Made by a program: the position numbers and the translations under genes
Notes under the pieces: model-generated
The model's database searches: none
What the model was told of the DNA's origin: nothing
The model's input: only the letters and a program-made list of their open reading frames with translations
NCBI RefSeq assembly: GCF_015762685.1
Contig: NZ_PEHF01000095.1
Location: 124,001-188,000 of the forward strand
Source: Candidatus Symbiopectobacterium sp. 'North America'
Lineage (GTDB): Bacteria; Pseudomonadota; Gammaproteobacteria; Enterobacterales; Enterobacteriaceae
Length of the DNA stretch: 64,000 bases
Direction: 5' to 3'
In this document: in pieces, positions 28,662 to 37,783 of the stretch
Position numbering within the stretch: position 1 is the first letter of the stretch
How the letters are laid out: every line of letters starts with the position of its first letter

Positions 28662-29213
28662 TTAGTGACTAATAATCACCTGTGCAATAGGCTCGCCACC
28701 CATTAACGGTAAAACTTGAAGCTCCCCTTGTGACAGCATGCCATAGCTGGGCACATTGCCCCCTTTTGGCAAGCTGACGGAGCCAGGATTAAAGCAGTAG
28801 ACCTCCCCCTGACGCTCAGCCACAGGAAGGTGGGTGTGCCCATACACCAGCACATCGCCTGCCTGCAACGGCGGAAGATGCTGAGGATGGTAGAGATGAC
28901 CATGCTTCAGGAAAAGACGCTGCTGCGGCAACAGCACCTGCTGCCACGGTGCCGTGATCGGAAAGTCGAGCAGCATCTGATCCACTTCGCTGCCACAGTT
29001 ACCACGCACCGCCACAATTTGACGGGCAAACGCATTCAATCGGCTCGCCACCTCGGCAGGCTGATAAGCCTCCGGCAGCGGATTGCGCGGGCCGTGATTG
29101 AGGAAATCCCCCAAAAGCATCAGCCACTCGGCGCCGCTGCGGGTAAAAATATCGAGTACCCGCTCCGTCGCTGTTAGCGAGCCGTGAATATCTGAGGCAA
29201 ACATCAACTTCAT
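28662..29213 (-). CDS. yfcE: Metallophosphodiesterase YfcE
   Basis: YfcE is a calcineurin-like phosphodiesterase that hydrolyses artificial bis-p-nitrophenyl phosphate in vitro; its physiological substrate is not known. All metal-binding motifs are visible in order: DIHG (8-11), GDFLNHG, RGNCGSEVD and GHTHLP, in 183 residues. An extended frame starts at 29321, but homology and the ATG of MKLMFASDIHG fix the start at 29213. It sits beside yfcD as in Escherichia. Confidence 0.93.
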   Translation of the reverse strand: MKLMFASDIHGSLTATERVLDIFTRSGAEWLMLLGDFLNHGPRNPLPEAYQPAEVASRLNAFARQIVAVRGNCGSEVDQMLLDFPITAPWQQVLLPQQRLFLKHGHLYHPQHLPPLQAGDVLVYGHTHLPVAERQGEVYCFNPGSVSLPKGGNVPSYGMLSQGELQVLPLMGGEPIAQVIISH

Positions 29214-29518
29214 CGTGATCCCCGAAAAAATACGTCGCAATACGGCAAAGTGTAACAAAATTACCGTACTCAACTCTTGTCCTTTTTTCATTTGGCAGAT
29301 GGGTGTCGCACGATTACACACATCAGTGCTCGGAGGGATATAGGATAAAGGCCGCCGCTAAACCAACGATAAGCACCGTATAAAAAAACGTACTGAACAC
29401 TCCCTGTTCAGTACGATCCTGAGTTGCAGAATCCGTGTCAGAGACACGCGGATAAAAGCAAATTGAACAATCTCGCCCCTTTTGCACGATGCAGCGCGCA
29501 ATGGAAGGCGAGTCACCA
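29214..29518. other. Gap between yfcE and the eut remnant
   Basis: The 305-bp gap contains the eutBC terminator (29381-29415) and the promoter side of yfcE. Nothing else was recognised. Confidence 0.6.
29381..29415 (-). terminator. Rho-independent terminator of eutBC
   Basis: On the minus strand a perfect 10-bp stem (CGTACTGAAC 29389-29398 with GTTCAGTACG 29406-29415, 7-nt loop) is followed by TTTTTTTA, about 100 bp after the eutC stop. It is a classic terminator. Confidence 0.85.
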
Positions 29519-30301
29519 TCATTGTGTTGTTAAATGCCCTGCGGCAGGTGGGTGAATCTTGCCGTGCATCGCCGGGTTATCGCTCTCATCTTTCAGCGCG
29601 ACCCCCGACAGCCGGCGTTGAAACGCTTGCTCCAGCAACCAGGCCCATTTAAACGCGGCCTGTGGATAATCCAGCCCTTCCGGGCGAATATTGGAAATGC
29701 AATTACGCTCCGATTCCAAACGACGCGTGTGAGGCCCCCAGGTTAAATAAATACTCAAACTGTCCGGTGATGACAAACCAGGGCGCTAGCCGATCAGGAT
29801 CGCCACCGCTTTGGCCCGCAGACACTCGCCAATGTCATCGCCCAGCGCCACGCGCGACTGATGCGCCAGCACCACCGGTGCCAGCGACAAACCGAGTTGC
29901 TCCAGATAAGGACGCGCCTGAGTAATGAGCGGCACCGCCTTGGACGAGAGACCATCAGCCACCACGATCAGCAAATCGGCTGACGGTTGATGCAGCGCCA
30001 TCAGCGCCTCACGGCTGGCCTCCGACAAACGCCGTCCCAAATCAGGTCGACAAAGATACTGCTCACGCGACGTTGCAGCGCTGTGCACGGTAAAGGTTTT
30101 CAGCCCTTGCGCCGCTAACGCCTCTGCAAGGGGTTCACTGTCAAACGCCTAATGCACCGCATCCCGCGCCTGCGCATGTGCCAGGCCGAATTTCAGCAAT
30201 TCTTCGGTTGGCAGGCTTGCGCCGGTACGCCCCAAGGCAATGCGCGCTGCGGTGTATTCTCGCAGCATTTCCCTCGGGTTGGCGTGAACGAGGTCCTTCA
30301 T
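29519..30301 (-). pseudogene. eutC: Ethanolamine ammonia-lyase light chain, two amber codons
   Basis: EutC is the small subunit of the adenosylcobalamin-dependent ammonia-lyase that splits ethanolamine to acetaldehyde and ammonia. The whole frame is readable ([49 protein letters not shown]). It is interrupted by two in-frame TAG codons, at about 30150 (after ARDAVH) and at 29786-29788 (after AILIG, where homologs read GERPGL). The start overlaps the eutB stop as ATGA, showing the former operon. Two independent stops make it certainly dead. Confidence 0.92.
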
Positions 30302-31676
30302 ACGCGCCCCTCCAAATACGGTTGATGTTGCAGCAACGGATGCTGACGGCTGGCATCACACAGTCGCCCCTGGGTATCGAGAATCTTCATGCGCGCCAGC
30401 AACTCACCAAACTCCGGCGCGTGTTTCAATCCCAGCAGCTCGCGCACATACAGCGCATCATGAAACGAGGTGCTCTGATAGTTAAGCATGATATCATCCG
30501 CGCCCGGAATACCCATCAGATAGGTCAATCCGGCGGTGGCCAACAGCGTCCGCAACGTATCCATATCGTCCTGATCCGCTTCAGCGTGGTTGGTGTAGCA
30601 CACGTCACAGCCCAACGGGACACCCAGCAGTTTGCCGCAGAAGTGATCTTCCAATCTTTGCTTACCGTCATACAGGTATTCAGGCCCGATAAAGCCCACG
30701 ACCGTGTTTACCAGTAGCGGAGAGAAACGCCGCGCCACCGCATAGGGGCGCGCCTCGCAGGTTTGCTGATCGACGCCGTGATGAGCATTGGCAGAAAGGC
30801 AACTACCCTGCCCGGTTTCAAAATACATCACGTCGTTACCCAACGTGCCGCGCTGTAAGCTCAATGCCGCCTGATGCGCCTCTTCCAGTGTCGCCAGATT
30901 GAAGCCAAAGCTGGCATTGGTGGCTTCAGTACCGGCGATCGACTGAAACACCAAATCCACCGGTGTCCCCCGCTCAATCAGCTTCAACGTGTTGGTGACA
31001 TCCGTCAGCACGCAGGACTGCGTAGGGATCTCAAAGCGATGAATGACATCATCAAGCATGTAATTCAGCTGTTCCAGCAGCGGCAGGCTGTCACTGGCTG
31101 GGTTAATACCAATCACCGCATCGCCACTGCCATACAGCAAGCCATCAAGCATGCTGGCGGCAATGCCTTTCAAATCATCGGTAGGGTGGTTCGGCTGCAA
31201 GCGCACGCTGAGATGCCCCGGCAAGCCAATCGTGTTGCGAAAACGCGTGACGACACGACATTTTTTGCTGTCAGGATCAAATCCTGATTGCGCATCAGCT
31301 TACTCACCGCTGCCGCCATTTCCGGCGTGATACCCGGTGCAACGCGCGTCAACAGTTCGCTACTGGTGGTGTCGCTCAATAGCCAGTTGCGAAAATCCTC
31401 CACGGTCAAATGTGAAATGGGTTCAAACACCTGCTTATCGTGGCTATCAACAATAAGTCGCGTGACCTCATCCTGCTCATAGGGAATCAAGAGGTCCTGC
31501 AAAAAGGTCTTTAATGGCACTGCAGCTAGCGTCATACGCGCCGCCATACGCTCTTCAGCGCTCAGGGCCGCCACGCCCGCCAAATAGTCACCGGAACGCG
31601 CCGGTGACGCTTTGGCCAGTAGCGTACGCAGAGAATCAAAGGTGTAACGCTGGTGCCCCAGTGTCGTATGATACAT
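30298..31676 (-). pseudogene. eutB: Ethanolamine ammonia-lyase heavy chain, frameshifted
   Basis: EutB is the large catalytic subunit that binds ethanolamine and cobalamin. The first part (MYHTTLGHQRYTFDSLRTLL to MRNQDLILTAK) and the rest (CRVVTRFRNT and LPGHLSVRLQPNHPTDDLKG to YLEGRV) are in different frames. At 31261-31266 an A-run of six replaces an expected seven (gca aaa aaa tgt), shifting the frame. The site in the remaining frame reads A_AAA_AAT, a known -1 slippery heptamer type, and a -1 slip would restore the product. Apart from this, the roughly 459-residue sequence is undamaged. Confidence 0.88.
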
Positions 31677-31691
31677 ACCCCTCCTTGCCTG

Positions 31692-33077
31692 CTATTTGGA
31701 TGCCGTCAATTGGGGATCGAATACTTCGAACTCACGCGCACTGCGGGTTGCTCGAAACCAACCGTATCCCAGCAACATCATGGCAGTAAAAATCAGCGCC
31801 AGTAACGTGTTGTAATACACCATGGCAACCAGACAAATCACCGCCATCACCAGCGCAAATGCCGGGGCAAAGGGATACCAGGGCGCACGGAACGGACGAC
31901 TGAGCGCCGGTTCACCGCGACGCAGTTTAAACAAGGCGGCAATCGACGTAATGTACATGACTATCGCACCGAATACCGACATGGTAACGATATTTGCCGT
32001 CAGCGGCAGCCTGCCGATGGTGACGAACGAATCGGAGAAGATGGCGGCAATTCTGACGACACCACCCGCCAGAATGGCGCGGTGCGGCGTACGGAAACGC
32101 GGATGGACTCGCGCCAGCGAAGCGGGGAGATACCCCGCGCGTCCCAGGGCAAAGATCTGACGCGAATAGCCCATGATGATGCCATGGAATGAGGCAACCA
32201 GGCCAAACAACCCGAGCCACACCAACATGTGCAGCCAACCGCTGTTGCTGCCGACAATCATTTTCATTGCCTGAGACAGCGGGTGATTGATATTAGAAAG
32301 CTGCGTCCAATCACCCACCCCGCCGGCAAACAGCATCACCCCCATTGCCAGCAGGCTTAAGGTCAGTATGCCACCGACAAAGGCGCGAGGAATGGTGCGT
32401 TTAGGATCTTTCGCTTCTTCAGCGGCCATCGCCGCCCCCTCAATGGCGAAAAAGAACCAGATAGCAAAGGGAATGGCGGCAAAAATACCGGATAAGGCAA
32501 CCGGGCTGAAACTGTCCATCCCCGCCCAACCGCCACGAGCAAAGTTTGCCCATTCGAATCCAGGGGCCACCACGCCCATAAACACCAGCAGTTCGAAAAT
32601 CGCCAGTAAGGTGACTAACAGTTCAAAGGTGGCAGCAATGCCAACTCCAAGAATATTCAACCCCATAAAGATCAGATAGGCGCTGACCGCTACCCATTTG
32701 GGGTCCAAAGCCGGGAACTGCACATTGAGATAAGCACCAATCGCCATGGAAATGGCCGGCGGTGCAAATACAAATTCAATCAGCGTGGCAAAACCGGCAA
32801 TAAAGCCCCCGGTTGGGCCAAAAGCGCGGTAGGCATAGGCAAAAGGCCCACCGGCGTGGGGAATGGAGGTAGTCAGTTCCGTGAAACTGAAGATAAAGGC
32901 GCAATACATGGCCGCAATCGCCAATGAGGTGATCAAAAAGCCCAGCGTGCCTGCCTGCGCCCAGCCGTAGCTCCAGCCAAAATACTCACCGGAAATCACC
33001 AACCCGACAGCAATGCCCCATAAATGGAAGCTGCCGAGCATCCTTTTTAATCCTGGTTGTGCACTGTTGGTTTGCAT
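31692..33077 (-). CDS. eat: Ethanolamine permease (APC family)
   Basis: This 461-residue APC-superfamily transporter has about twelve membrane segments. The N-terminal block GIAVGLVISGEYFGWSYGWAQAG is characteristic of ethanolamine permeases of the Eat type found with eutBC outside the large microcompartment operon. It should import ethanolamine. The ATG at 33077 begins MQTNSAQPGLKRMLGSFHLWG; an upstream extension lacks conservation. It is 15 bp upstream of eutB in the same operon. It is intact although both lyase genes are broken. Confidence 0.85.
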   Translation of the reverse strand: MQTNSAQPGLKRMLGSFHLWGIAVGLVISGEYFGWSYGWAQAGTLGFLITSLAIAAMYCAFIFSFTELTTSIPHAGGPFAYAYRAFGPTGGFIAGFATLIEFVFAPPAISMAIGAYLNVQFPALDPKWVAVSAYLIFMGLNILGVGIAATFELLVTLLAIFELLVFMGVVAPGFEWANFARGGWAGMDSFSPVALSGIFAAIPFAIWFFFAIEGAAMAAEEAKDPKRTIPRAFVGGILTLSLLAMGVMLFAGGVGDWTQLSNINHPLSQAMKMIVGSNSGWLHMLVWLGLFGLVASFHGIIMGYSRQIFALGRAGYLPASLARVHPRFRTPHRAILAGGVVRIAAIFSDSFVTIGRLPLTANIVTMSVFGAIVMYITSIAALFKLRRGEPALSRPFRAPWYPFAPAFALVMAVICLVAMVYYNTLLALIFTAMMLLGYGWFRATRSAREFEVFDPQLTASK

Positions 33078-33413
33078 GTTGTTTATCCCGTAGAAATAAC
33101 CTATGGGAGTTACAGTGCAAAGCACATACCAAAAACGAAAAGGCCTTACACAACTTGACATTGCGCAGGTAAGTCAACAATCGCCGCCATTTAGCCTGCG
33201 CTGTTTTGCAGCAGTTCGCCCCATAATGCAGCAGGTTTTGCCAATCTCAAGGGCAGCGTGGCGTACTGAAATGCAGCGATTTTTTACCTGAACGTCACGA
33301 TATCTCGCGCAGAATCACTCATTATTATTATCATTCATGATAAAAATACGGACACGTCCTGGGTTACATCCTTAAAGCGCCATCAGAACCGATAGGAAAT
33401 AAGTGAGGCAACG
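33078..33413. other. Divergent intergenic region, eat / yfcH
   Basis: The 336-bp region contains a perfect 16-bp inverted repeat, TTATCATTCATGATAA (33328-33343), 70 bp upstream of yfcH. It might be an operator or part of a promoter; no regulator can be named. Confidence 0.45.
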
Positions 33414-34316
33414 ATGCAACTACTGATTACGGGCGGCACCGGCCTGATTGGCCGTCACCTGGTTGCTCGATTACTGTCTTTATCTCACCATGTCACGGTA
33501 CTCACTCGCGATACAGCGCACGCGCGTCAGGTACTCGGCGAGCGCGTAGAGTATTGGTCAACGCTGCAAAATCGCACCTCACTGGATGACATCGACGCCG
33601 TCATCAATCTGGCCGGAGAACCGATTGCGGATAAACGCTGGACGCCACAACAAAAGCAGAAACTGAGCGAGAGTCGCTGGCAGCTTACCGAGCAGTTAGC
33701 TACGTTGATTAAAGCCAGCGCCTCGCTGCCAGCGGTATTCATTTCCGGTTCTGCGGTTGGTTATTACGGCAATCAAGGGGCGGCATTAGTCACCGAAGAT
33801 GAATCACCGACGCCCGAATTTACTCATCAACTCTGCGCGCGCTGGGAGGAATTGGCGCTGAGTGCGGAGAGCGATCGCACACGCGTCTGCCTGCTGCGCA
33901 CGGGCATCGTACTGGCTGCTAACGGCGGTGCATTAGCAAAAATGCTGCCCCCCTTCCGCGTCGGGCTGGGTGGCCCCTTAGGTTCGGGCAAACAGTACAT
34001 GCCGTGGATTCATATCGACGATATGGTCAATGCCATTCTTTACTTATTGGATAACCCGATTCTACGCGGGCCCTTTAACATGACCGCGCCCTATCCTGTG
34101 CGCAATGAGCAATTCTACGCCATGTTGGCCCACGTGCTGGATCGCCCATGTTTTATGCGCGTGCCCGCATTTGTACTCAAACTGCTGATGGGAGAAGCCG
34201 CCACGCTGGTGTTGGGTGGACAGCGCGCCATTCCACATCGGCTGGAGGCCGCTGGATTCGGCTTTCGCTATTACGAACTGGAAGACGCGCTCAAAGACGT
34301 CACCGGAAAGAAATAG
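33414..34316 (+). CDS. yfcH: SDR-family epimerase-like protein YfcH
   Basis: YfcH is a conserved extended short-chain dehydrogenase/epimerase-like protein of unknown substrate. The Rossmann motif [10 protein letters not shown] is at residues 7-16, the characteristic [13 protein letters not shown] block at about 64-76, [10 protein letters not shown] follows, and a DUF1731-type C-terminus ends the protein ([23 protein letters not shown]). The 300 residues compare with 297 in Escherichia. The ATG at 33414 is preceded by a GAGGCAAC stretch. It is intact. Confidence 0.92.
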   Translation: MQLLITGGTGLIGRHLVARLLSLSHHVTVLTRDTAHARQVLGERVEYWSTLQNRTSLDDIDAVINLAGEPIADKRWTPQQKQKLSESRWQLTEQLATLIKASASLPAVFISGSAVGYYGNQGAALVTEDESPTPEFTHQLCARWEELALSAESDRTRVCLLRTGIVLAANGGALAKMLPPFRVGLGGPLGSGKQYMPWIHIDDMVNAILYLLDNPILRGPFNMTAPYPVRNEQFYAMLAHVLDRPCFMRVPAFVLKLLMGEAATLVLGGQRAIPHRLEAAGFGFRYYELEDALKDVTGKK

Positions 34317-34318
34317 CC

Positions 34319-34356
34319 GCAGGGCGTATCGTTGAACAGCGCAAAATACGCCCTGC
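34319..34356. terminator. Bidirectional hairpin between yfcH and hisP
   Basis: GCAGGGCGTAT (34319-34329) pairs perfectly with ATACGCCCTGC (34346-34356) around a 16-nt loop, between the convergent yfcH and hisP stops. There is no T-run on either side, so termination efficiency is uncertain. Confidence 0.55.
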
Positions 34357-34371
34357 TGACAACGGTATCGG

Positions 34372-35141
34372 CTATTTCAATGCACCGGAGAGAAACTGCT
34401 GCAAATGGGGACTCGTCGGGTTGCCAAATACGCGATCTGGCGGGCTTTCTTCTTCAATCACGCCCTGATGCAAAAAGATCACATGGCTTGATACGTGACG
34501 AGCAAACTCCATCTCATGGGTGACGACCACCATGGTTTTGCCCTCTTCCGCCAGTTGCTGCATGATACGCAGCACTTCCCCCACCAGTTCAGGGTCCAGC
34601 GCTGACGTGGGTTCGTCAAACAGCAGGGTGTCTCCATCGCCAGCGCACGGGCAATGGAGACACCCTGCTGCTGCCCACCGGAGAGATTGGACGGGTATTT
34701 GTTCTGCGCCTCGCCGGTAATCCCCACGTTATCCAGATAACGCACCGCACGCTCGCGGGCTTCCGCTTTGCTCAATCCCAGTACCTGCACTGGCGCTTCC
34801 ATGACATTTTCCAGTGCGGTCATAAAGCTCCACAGGTTGAAATGCTGAAAGACCATGGTCAACCGCGTGCGTAGCAGTTGCAGTTTTTTCTTATCAAAGA
34901 CTTTCAGTTGTCCGTCAGTGTCACGCACCATGCGAATCTCTTCATCGTTGACGAATATCGCCCCCTCGCACGGTTTTTCCAGAAAGTTGATGCAGCGCAG
35001 CAGCGTACTTTTTCCTGACCCTGACGACCCGATAATCGAAATGACATCGCTCGCTTTCGCCTGAAGAGAAACGCCCTTCAGTACGTCGTGTTCCCCGTAA
35101 TGCTTATGCAGTTCCGTCACCATCAGTTTATGATCTGACAT
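34372..35141 (-). pseudogene. hisP: Histidine ABC transporter ATPase, frameshifted
   Basis: HisP is the ATPase of the HisJQMP importer for histidine and basic amino acids. The Walker A motif GSSGSGKST (about 39-47) and the signature LSGGQQQ are intact, but the conserved Arg after the signature is Gly (QQQGVSIARALAME). Right after LAME a 4-nt deletion shifts the frame, so the Walker B region LLFDEPTSALDPELVGE and the H-loop VVVTHEM are out of frame. The lesion lies in a perfect 17-bp inverted repeat. The remainder to 34372 is undamaged. The gene is dead unless another ATPase such as GlnQ or ArtP substitutes. Confidence 0.9.
34621..34670. repeat. Perfect 17-bp inverted repeat inside hisP
   Basis: CAGCAGGGTGTCTCCAT (34621-34637) is the exact reverse complement of 34654-34670, separated by 16 nt. 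It spans the Arg-to-Gly change and the 4-nt deletion in hisP. In a normal hisP these two coding segments (QQRVSI and MEPDTLL) would form only an imperfect palindrome. Confidence 0.85.
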
Positions 35142-35873
35142 GCTGTTTTTTCCTGATGTTAATGAGATGAACGGGTATAATATGCCGCAGCCAGCGCCGT
35201 TCCGCGTGTTTAAACAGGCCGATCAGCACAAAAGAGATTACCAGATAGATCACCGGAGCAATGCCAAAGGCATAAAACGGCTGATAAGTGGAAGTGTTAA
35301 TATCTCGGGCAATTTTCAAGATATCCGGCACCGTTACGGTAAACGCCAGCGCCGTGGAGTGAAGCATCAAAATCACCTCGTTGCTGTACGCGGGCAGTGC
35401 AATACGTAACGCACCGGGCAAAATAATGCAGCGATACTGTTTAAACCGGGAAAAACCGTAGGCTCTGGCAGCTTCAATTTCGCCATGAGGTACCGAACGG
35501 ATCGCACCAGCAAAATTTCTGTGGTATAGACGCAGGTGTTCAACGCCAGTGCCAGCACCGCACAGTTCAGCCCGCTGCGGAAAAACGCATTCAGCATGTC
35601 GGTACCGCGCACGATCTCCAGGCTGTAAACACCGGAGTAAAATACCAGCAACTGCACGTAAAGCTGCGTGCCGCGAAACATATAGGTAAATACCCACACC
35701 GGAAAACTGAAACGTCGCCGTGGAGAAACGCGGGCAATGGCCAGCGGGATCGCCAGCAGGCCGCCCATCACCACCGACGAAATCAGCAGCCATAGCGTCA
35801 TCGCCAAACCGGTGAGACGATACCCATCACTCCATAGTAAAGGTTGCCAGTACTGTTGCAGGATCTCACTCAT
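35128..35873 (-). pseudogene. hisM: Histidine ABC transporter permease HisM, frameshifted
   Basis: HisM is one of two membrane subunits of the histidine importer. The N-terminal two thirds (MSEILQQYWQPLLWSDG to NTCVYTTEI) and the C-terminal part (FAGAIRSVPHGEIEAARAYGFSRFKQYRCIILP, the EAA loop, to the end) are in different frames. The break is at 35512-35515: four T (coding strand) remain where five are needed for GAA ATT TTT GCT. The gene overlaps hisQ upstream and hisP downstream. The EAA loop that contacts HisP is lost from the translated product. Confidence 0.9.
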
Positions 35874-36570
35874 AATTCACCTTCTTCACGCCCTGCGAGT
35901 AATGGCGTTCCAGCCACCACAGTACCCCGTTGGAGACTGTAGTAAAAATCAGATACATCACCCCGGCAACAATGGCGAAATAAAACGGTTTATGCGCCCC
36001 CTTGCCCGCCAACTGGGTCACTTTGACAATGTCATTCAGCCCCAACAACGACACCAGCGCCGTTGCCTTGAGGATCACCTGCCAGTTATTGCCGATACCG
36101 GGCAAGGCAAAGCGCATCATGGAAGGAAACATGATGCGACGAAAGACCTTCAGTGGCGTAAAACCATAGGCCACGGCCGCTTCAATCTGCCCTAGCGGCA
36201 CAGCCAGATAGGCACCGCGAAAGGTTTCAGTGAAATAGGTGCCGTAGATAAACCCGAGCGTGATGATCCCCACTGAGAGCGGATCGATATCGATTTGCGC
36301 GACACTGAGCGTTTCCGTCACGCTGTTGAGCGCAATTTGCAGGCCATAAAAAATCAATAACATTAACACCAGATCCGGCACGCCACGGATCAGGGTGGTG
36401 TACGCGGAGAAAAAACCGGACAGCAGGCGATTGGCAGAGAGCTTGGTCCCTGCGCCAATCAGACCAATGACCAATGACCAATGACCAATGACCAACAGCA
36501 ACGAGCACACCGCTAATTGCAGCGTCATGCGCGCCCCGTCAAGAATCAGGTCGGTATAGCCGTAGAGCAT
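35866..36570 (-). CDS. hisQ: Histidine ABC transporter permease HisQ, with repeat expansion
   Basis: HisQ is the second membrane subunit of the histidine importer. The frame is open over 234 residues with the EAA motif EAAVAYGFTPLKVFRRIMFP and the end YSQGVKK. In the first membrane segment, where homologs read roughly LLVIGLIGAG, this protein reads LLLVIGHWSLVIGLIGAG, about seven residues longer. The insert comes from extra copies of a 7-bp unit at 36462-36495 (three extra units, 21 bp, stay in frame). Whether the helix still inserts is unknown. The start MLYGYTDLILDGA at 36570 is chosen by homology. Confidence 0.85.
   Translation of the reverse strand: MLYGYTDLILDGARMTLQLAVCSLLLVIGHWSLVIGLIGAGTKLSANRLLSGFFSAYTTLIRGVPDLVLMLLIFYGLQIALNSVTETLSVAQIDIDPLSVGIITLGFIYGTYFTETFRGAYLAVPLGQIEAAVAYGFTPLKVFRRIMFPSMMRFALPGIGNNWQVILKATALVSLLGLNDIVKVTQLAGKGAHKPFYFAIVAGVMYLIFTTVSNGVLWWLERHYSQGVKKVNYE
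36462..36495. repeat. Heptanucleotide tandem repeat in hisQ
   Basis: Four full copies of GACCAAT (36462-36489) plus a partial GACCAA lie within the first transmembrane segment of hisQ. Change by one unit would shift the frame, and change by three keeps it, so the site is contingency-like. Confidence 0.9.
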
Positions 36571-36636
36571 CGCGTGTTTCCGTCTAAAAAGGCACACTCT
36601 GCCTGCATGACGCAGGCAGATCCCAGCAACACGCCA

Positions 36637-37356
36637 TTAGCCGCCGTATACGTCAAAATCGAAGTATTTCTTTGCGAAAGTGTCGTAGGTGCCGTCTTTG
36701 CGCAGCCCCATGCCGGTACCGACGCCAAAGAATTTGTCATCCTTAACTGCCGGACCCGCGAAGACGTAGTCTTTACCCGCCGGTAATTTCAGGAAGCCTT
36801 CGCTGCCCGCCACTTCATCCTGGAACGCGGCATCGATACGGCCTGCGGTCAAGTCGGCGTAGATCAAATCCTGGTTTTGGTAAGCCACCACATCAATGCC
36901 TTTCGGCTGCCAGTTGGCATTGGCTTCCTGAGTAGAGGCCTGCAACACGCCGACACGTTTACCGCGCAGCGATTCCAGCGTCGGTTGAATGTTCGCCCCT
37001 TTCTTCTCAATCAGACGCGCGTTGGCAGCGTAGAGTTTTTCCGTGAAAGCAATTTCCTGCTGGCGCTTTTCAGTGATGGAGAGTGAGGAGATGATGGCAT
37101 CAATCTTTTTCGCTTTCAGTGAAGGGATCAGCGCGTCGAAATCACTTTCCACAAAAGTACATTCAGCCTTGATGCGCTTGCACAGCTCTTTAGCCAAATC
37201 AATATCAAACCCTACCAGTTCACTGCTAGCATTCTTGGACTCAAAGGGTGCATACTTCGGGTCGGTGCCGATTTTGAGATTCTTAGGAACATCGGCCAGC
37301 GCGCTTCCCGCAGCAATAACTAAGGCTAACGGCAGAATTCTGAATAATTTTTTCAT
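36637..37356 (-). CDS. hisJ: Histidine-binding periplasmic protein, with internal deletion
   Basis: HisJ (or the paralog ArgT) is the periplasmic receptor of the histidine/basic amino acid importer. A signal peptide (residues 1-21, ending SALA) precedes the mature receptor, which has [29 protein letters not shown] and [15 protein letters not shown]. At the C-terminus GMGLRK joins [19 protein letters not shown] directly, while homologs have about 19 residues between (the LREAL.KAFAEMR helix). This looks like an in-frame deletion between two CTGCGCAAAGA-like repeats. The 239 residues compare with 260. It is open, but folding is doubtful. It is the first gene of the his operon. Confidence 0.85.
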   Translation of the reverse strand: MKKLFRILPLALVIAAGSALADVPKNLKIGTDPKYAPFESKNASSELVGFDIDLAKELCKRIKAECTFVESDFDALIPSLKAKKIDAIISSLSITEKRQQEIAFTEKLYAANARLIEKKGANIQPTLESLRGKRVGVLQASTQEANANWQPKGIDVVAYQNQDLIYADLTAGRIDAAFQDEVAGSEGFLKLPAGKDYVFAGPAVKDDKFFGVGTGMGLRKDGTYDTFAKKYFDFDVYGG

Positions 37357-37783
37357 TTCGCAACCCTTATCTTGATGGAATGATGATCAAAAAGAATGAA
37401 TATCACTAAGCGTAAAGGGGCGGTCAGACGCCTGCACGCTCTTGCGCGAAAGGGATGCCAGCGCCGCCAGTCTCATCAGCAGAACCCCTGCAAAATCCGC
37501 GCCATAATCGCTACAGAATACGGATAAATCCGAAATCTGCCGCAGGCGCGTAGTGATAGGGACACCCTGATGAGGGTGATGATGCGTGTGTTGATCAGGA
37601 AAGAGACGGCGCGCTTTCCCGGCAACATTTTGGTGCAAATCAACCAACATTTGCACCATAACAACGCATCATAGCTTAAGAGTAGTGCAAACCTTGCGCA
37701 GACAGGCAAGAAGGCGAGAGAAAAGATGAGCAGAATTGCACCTGATTGGTGTGTTTTGCATCCCCCTGAGAGATTGGGCGGCG
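37357..37783. other. Region upstream of hisJ and downstream of ubiX
   Basis: The 427-bp region holds the hisJ promoter and leader. A short hairpin, CACCCT-GATG-AGGGTG (37563-37578), is present. Some frames are open, but none has family support; an eroded argT-like copy was considered and not seen. Confidence 0.5.

Noticed and set aside
34372-37356. Programmed frameshifting as an explanation of all his operon breaks.
   Set aside because: The hisP lesion is a 4-nt loss in a palindrome and hisM a short T-run without a slippery heptamer in register, so decay is the simpler explanation.
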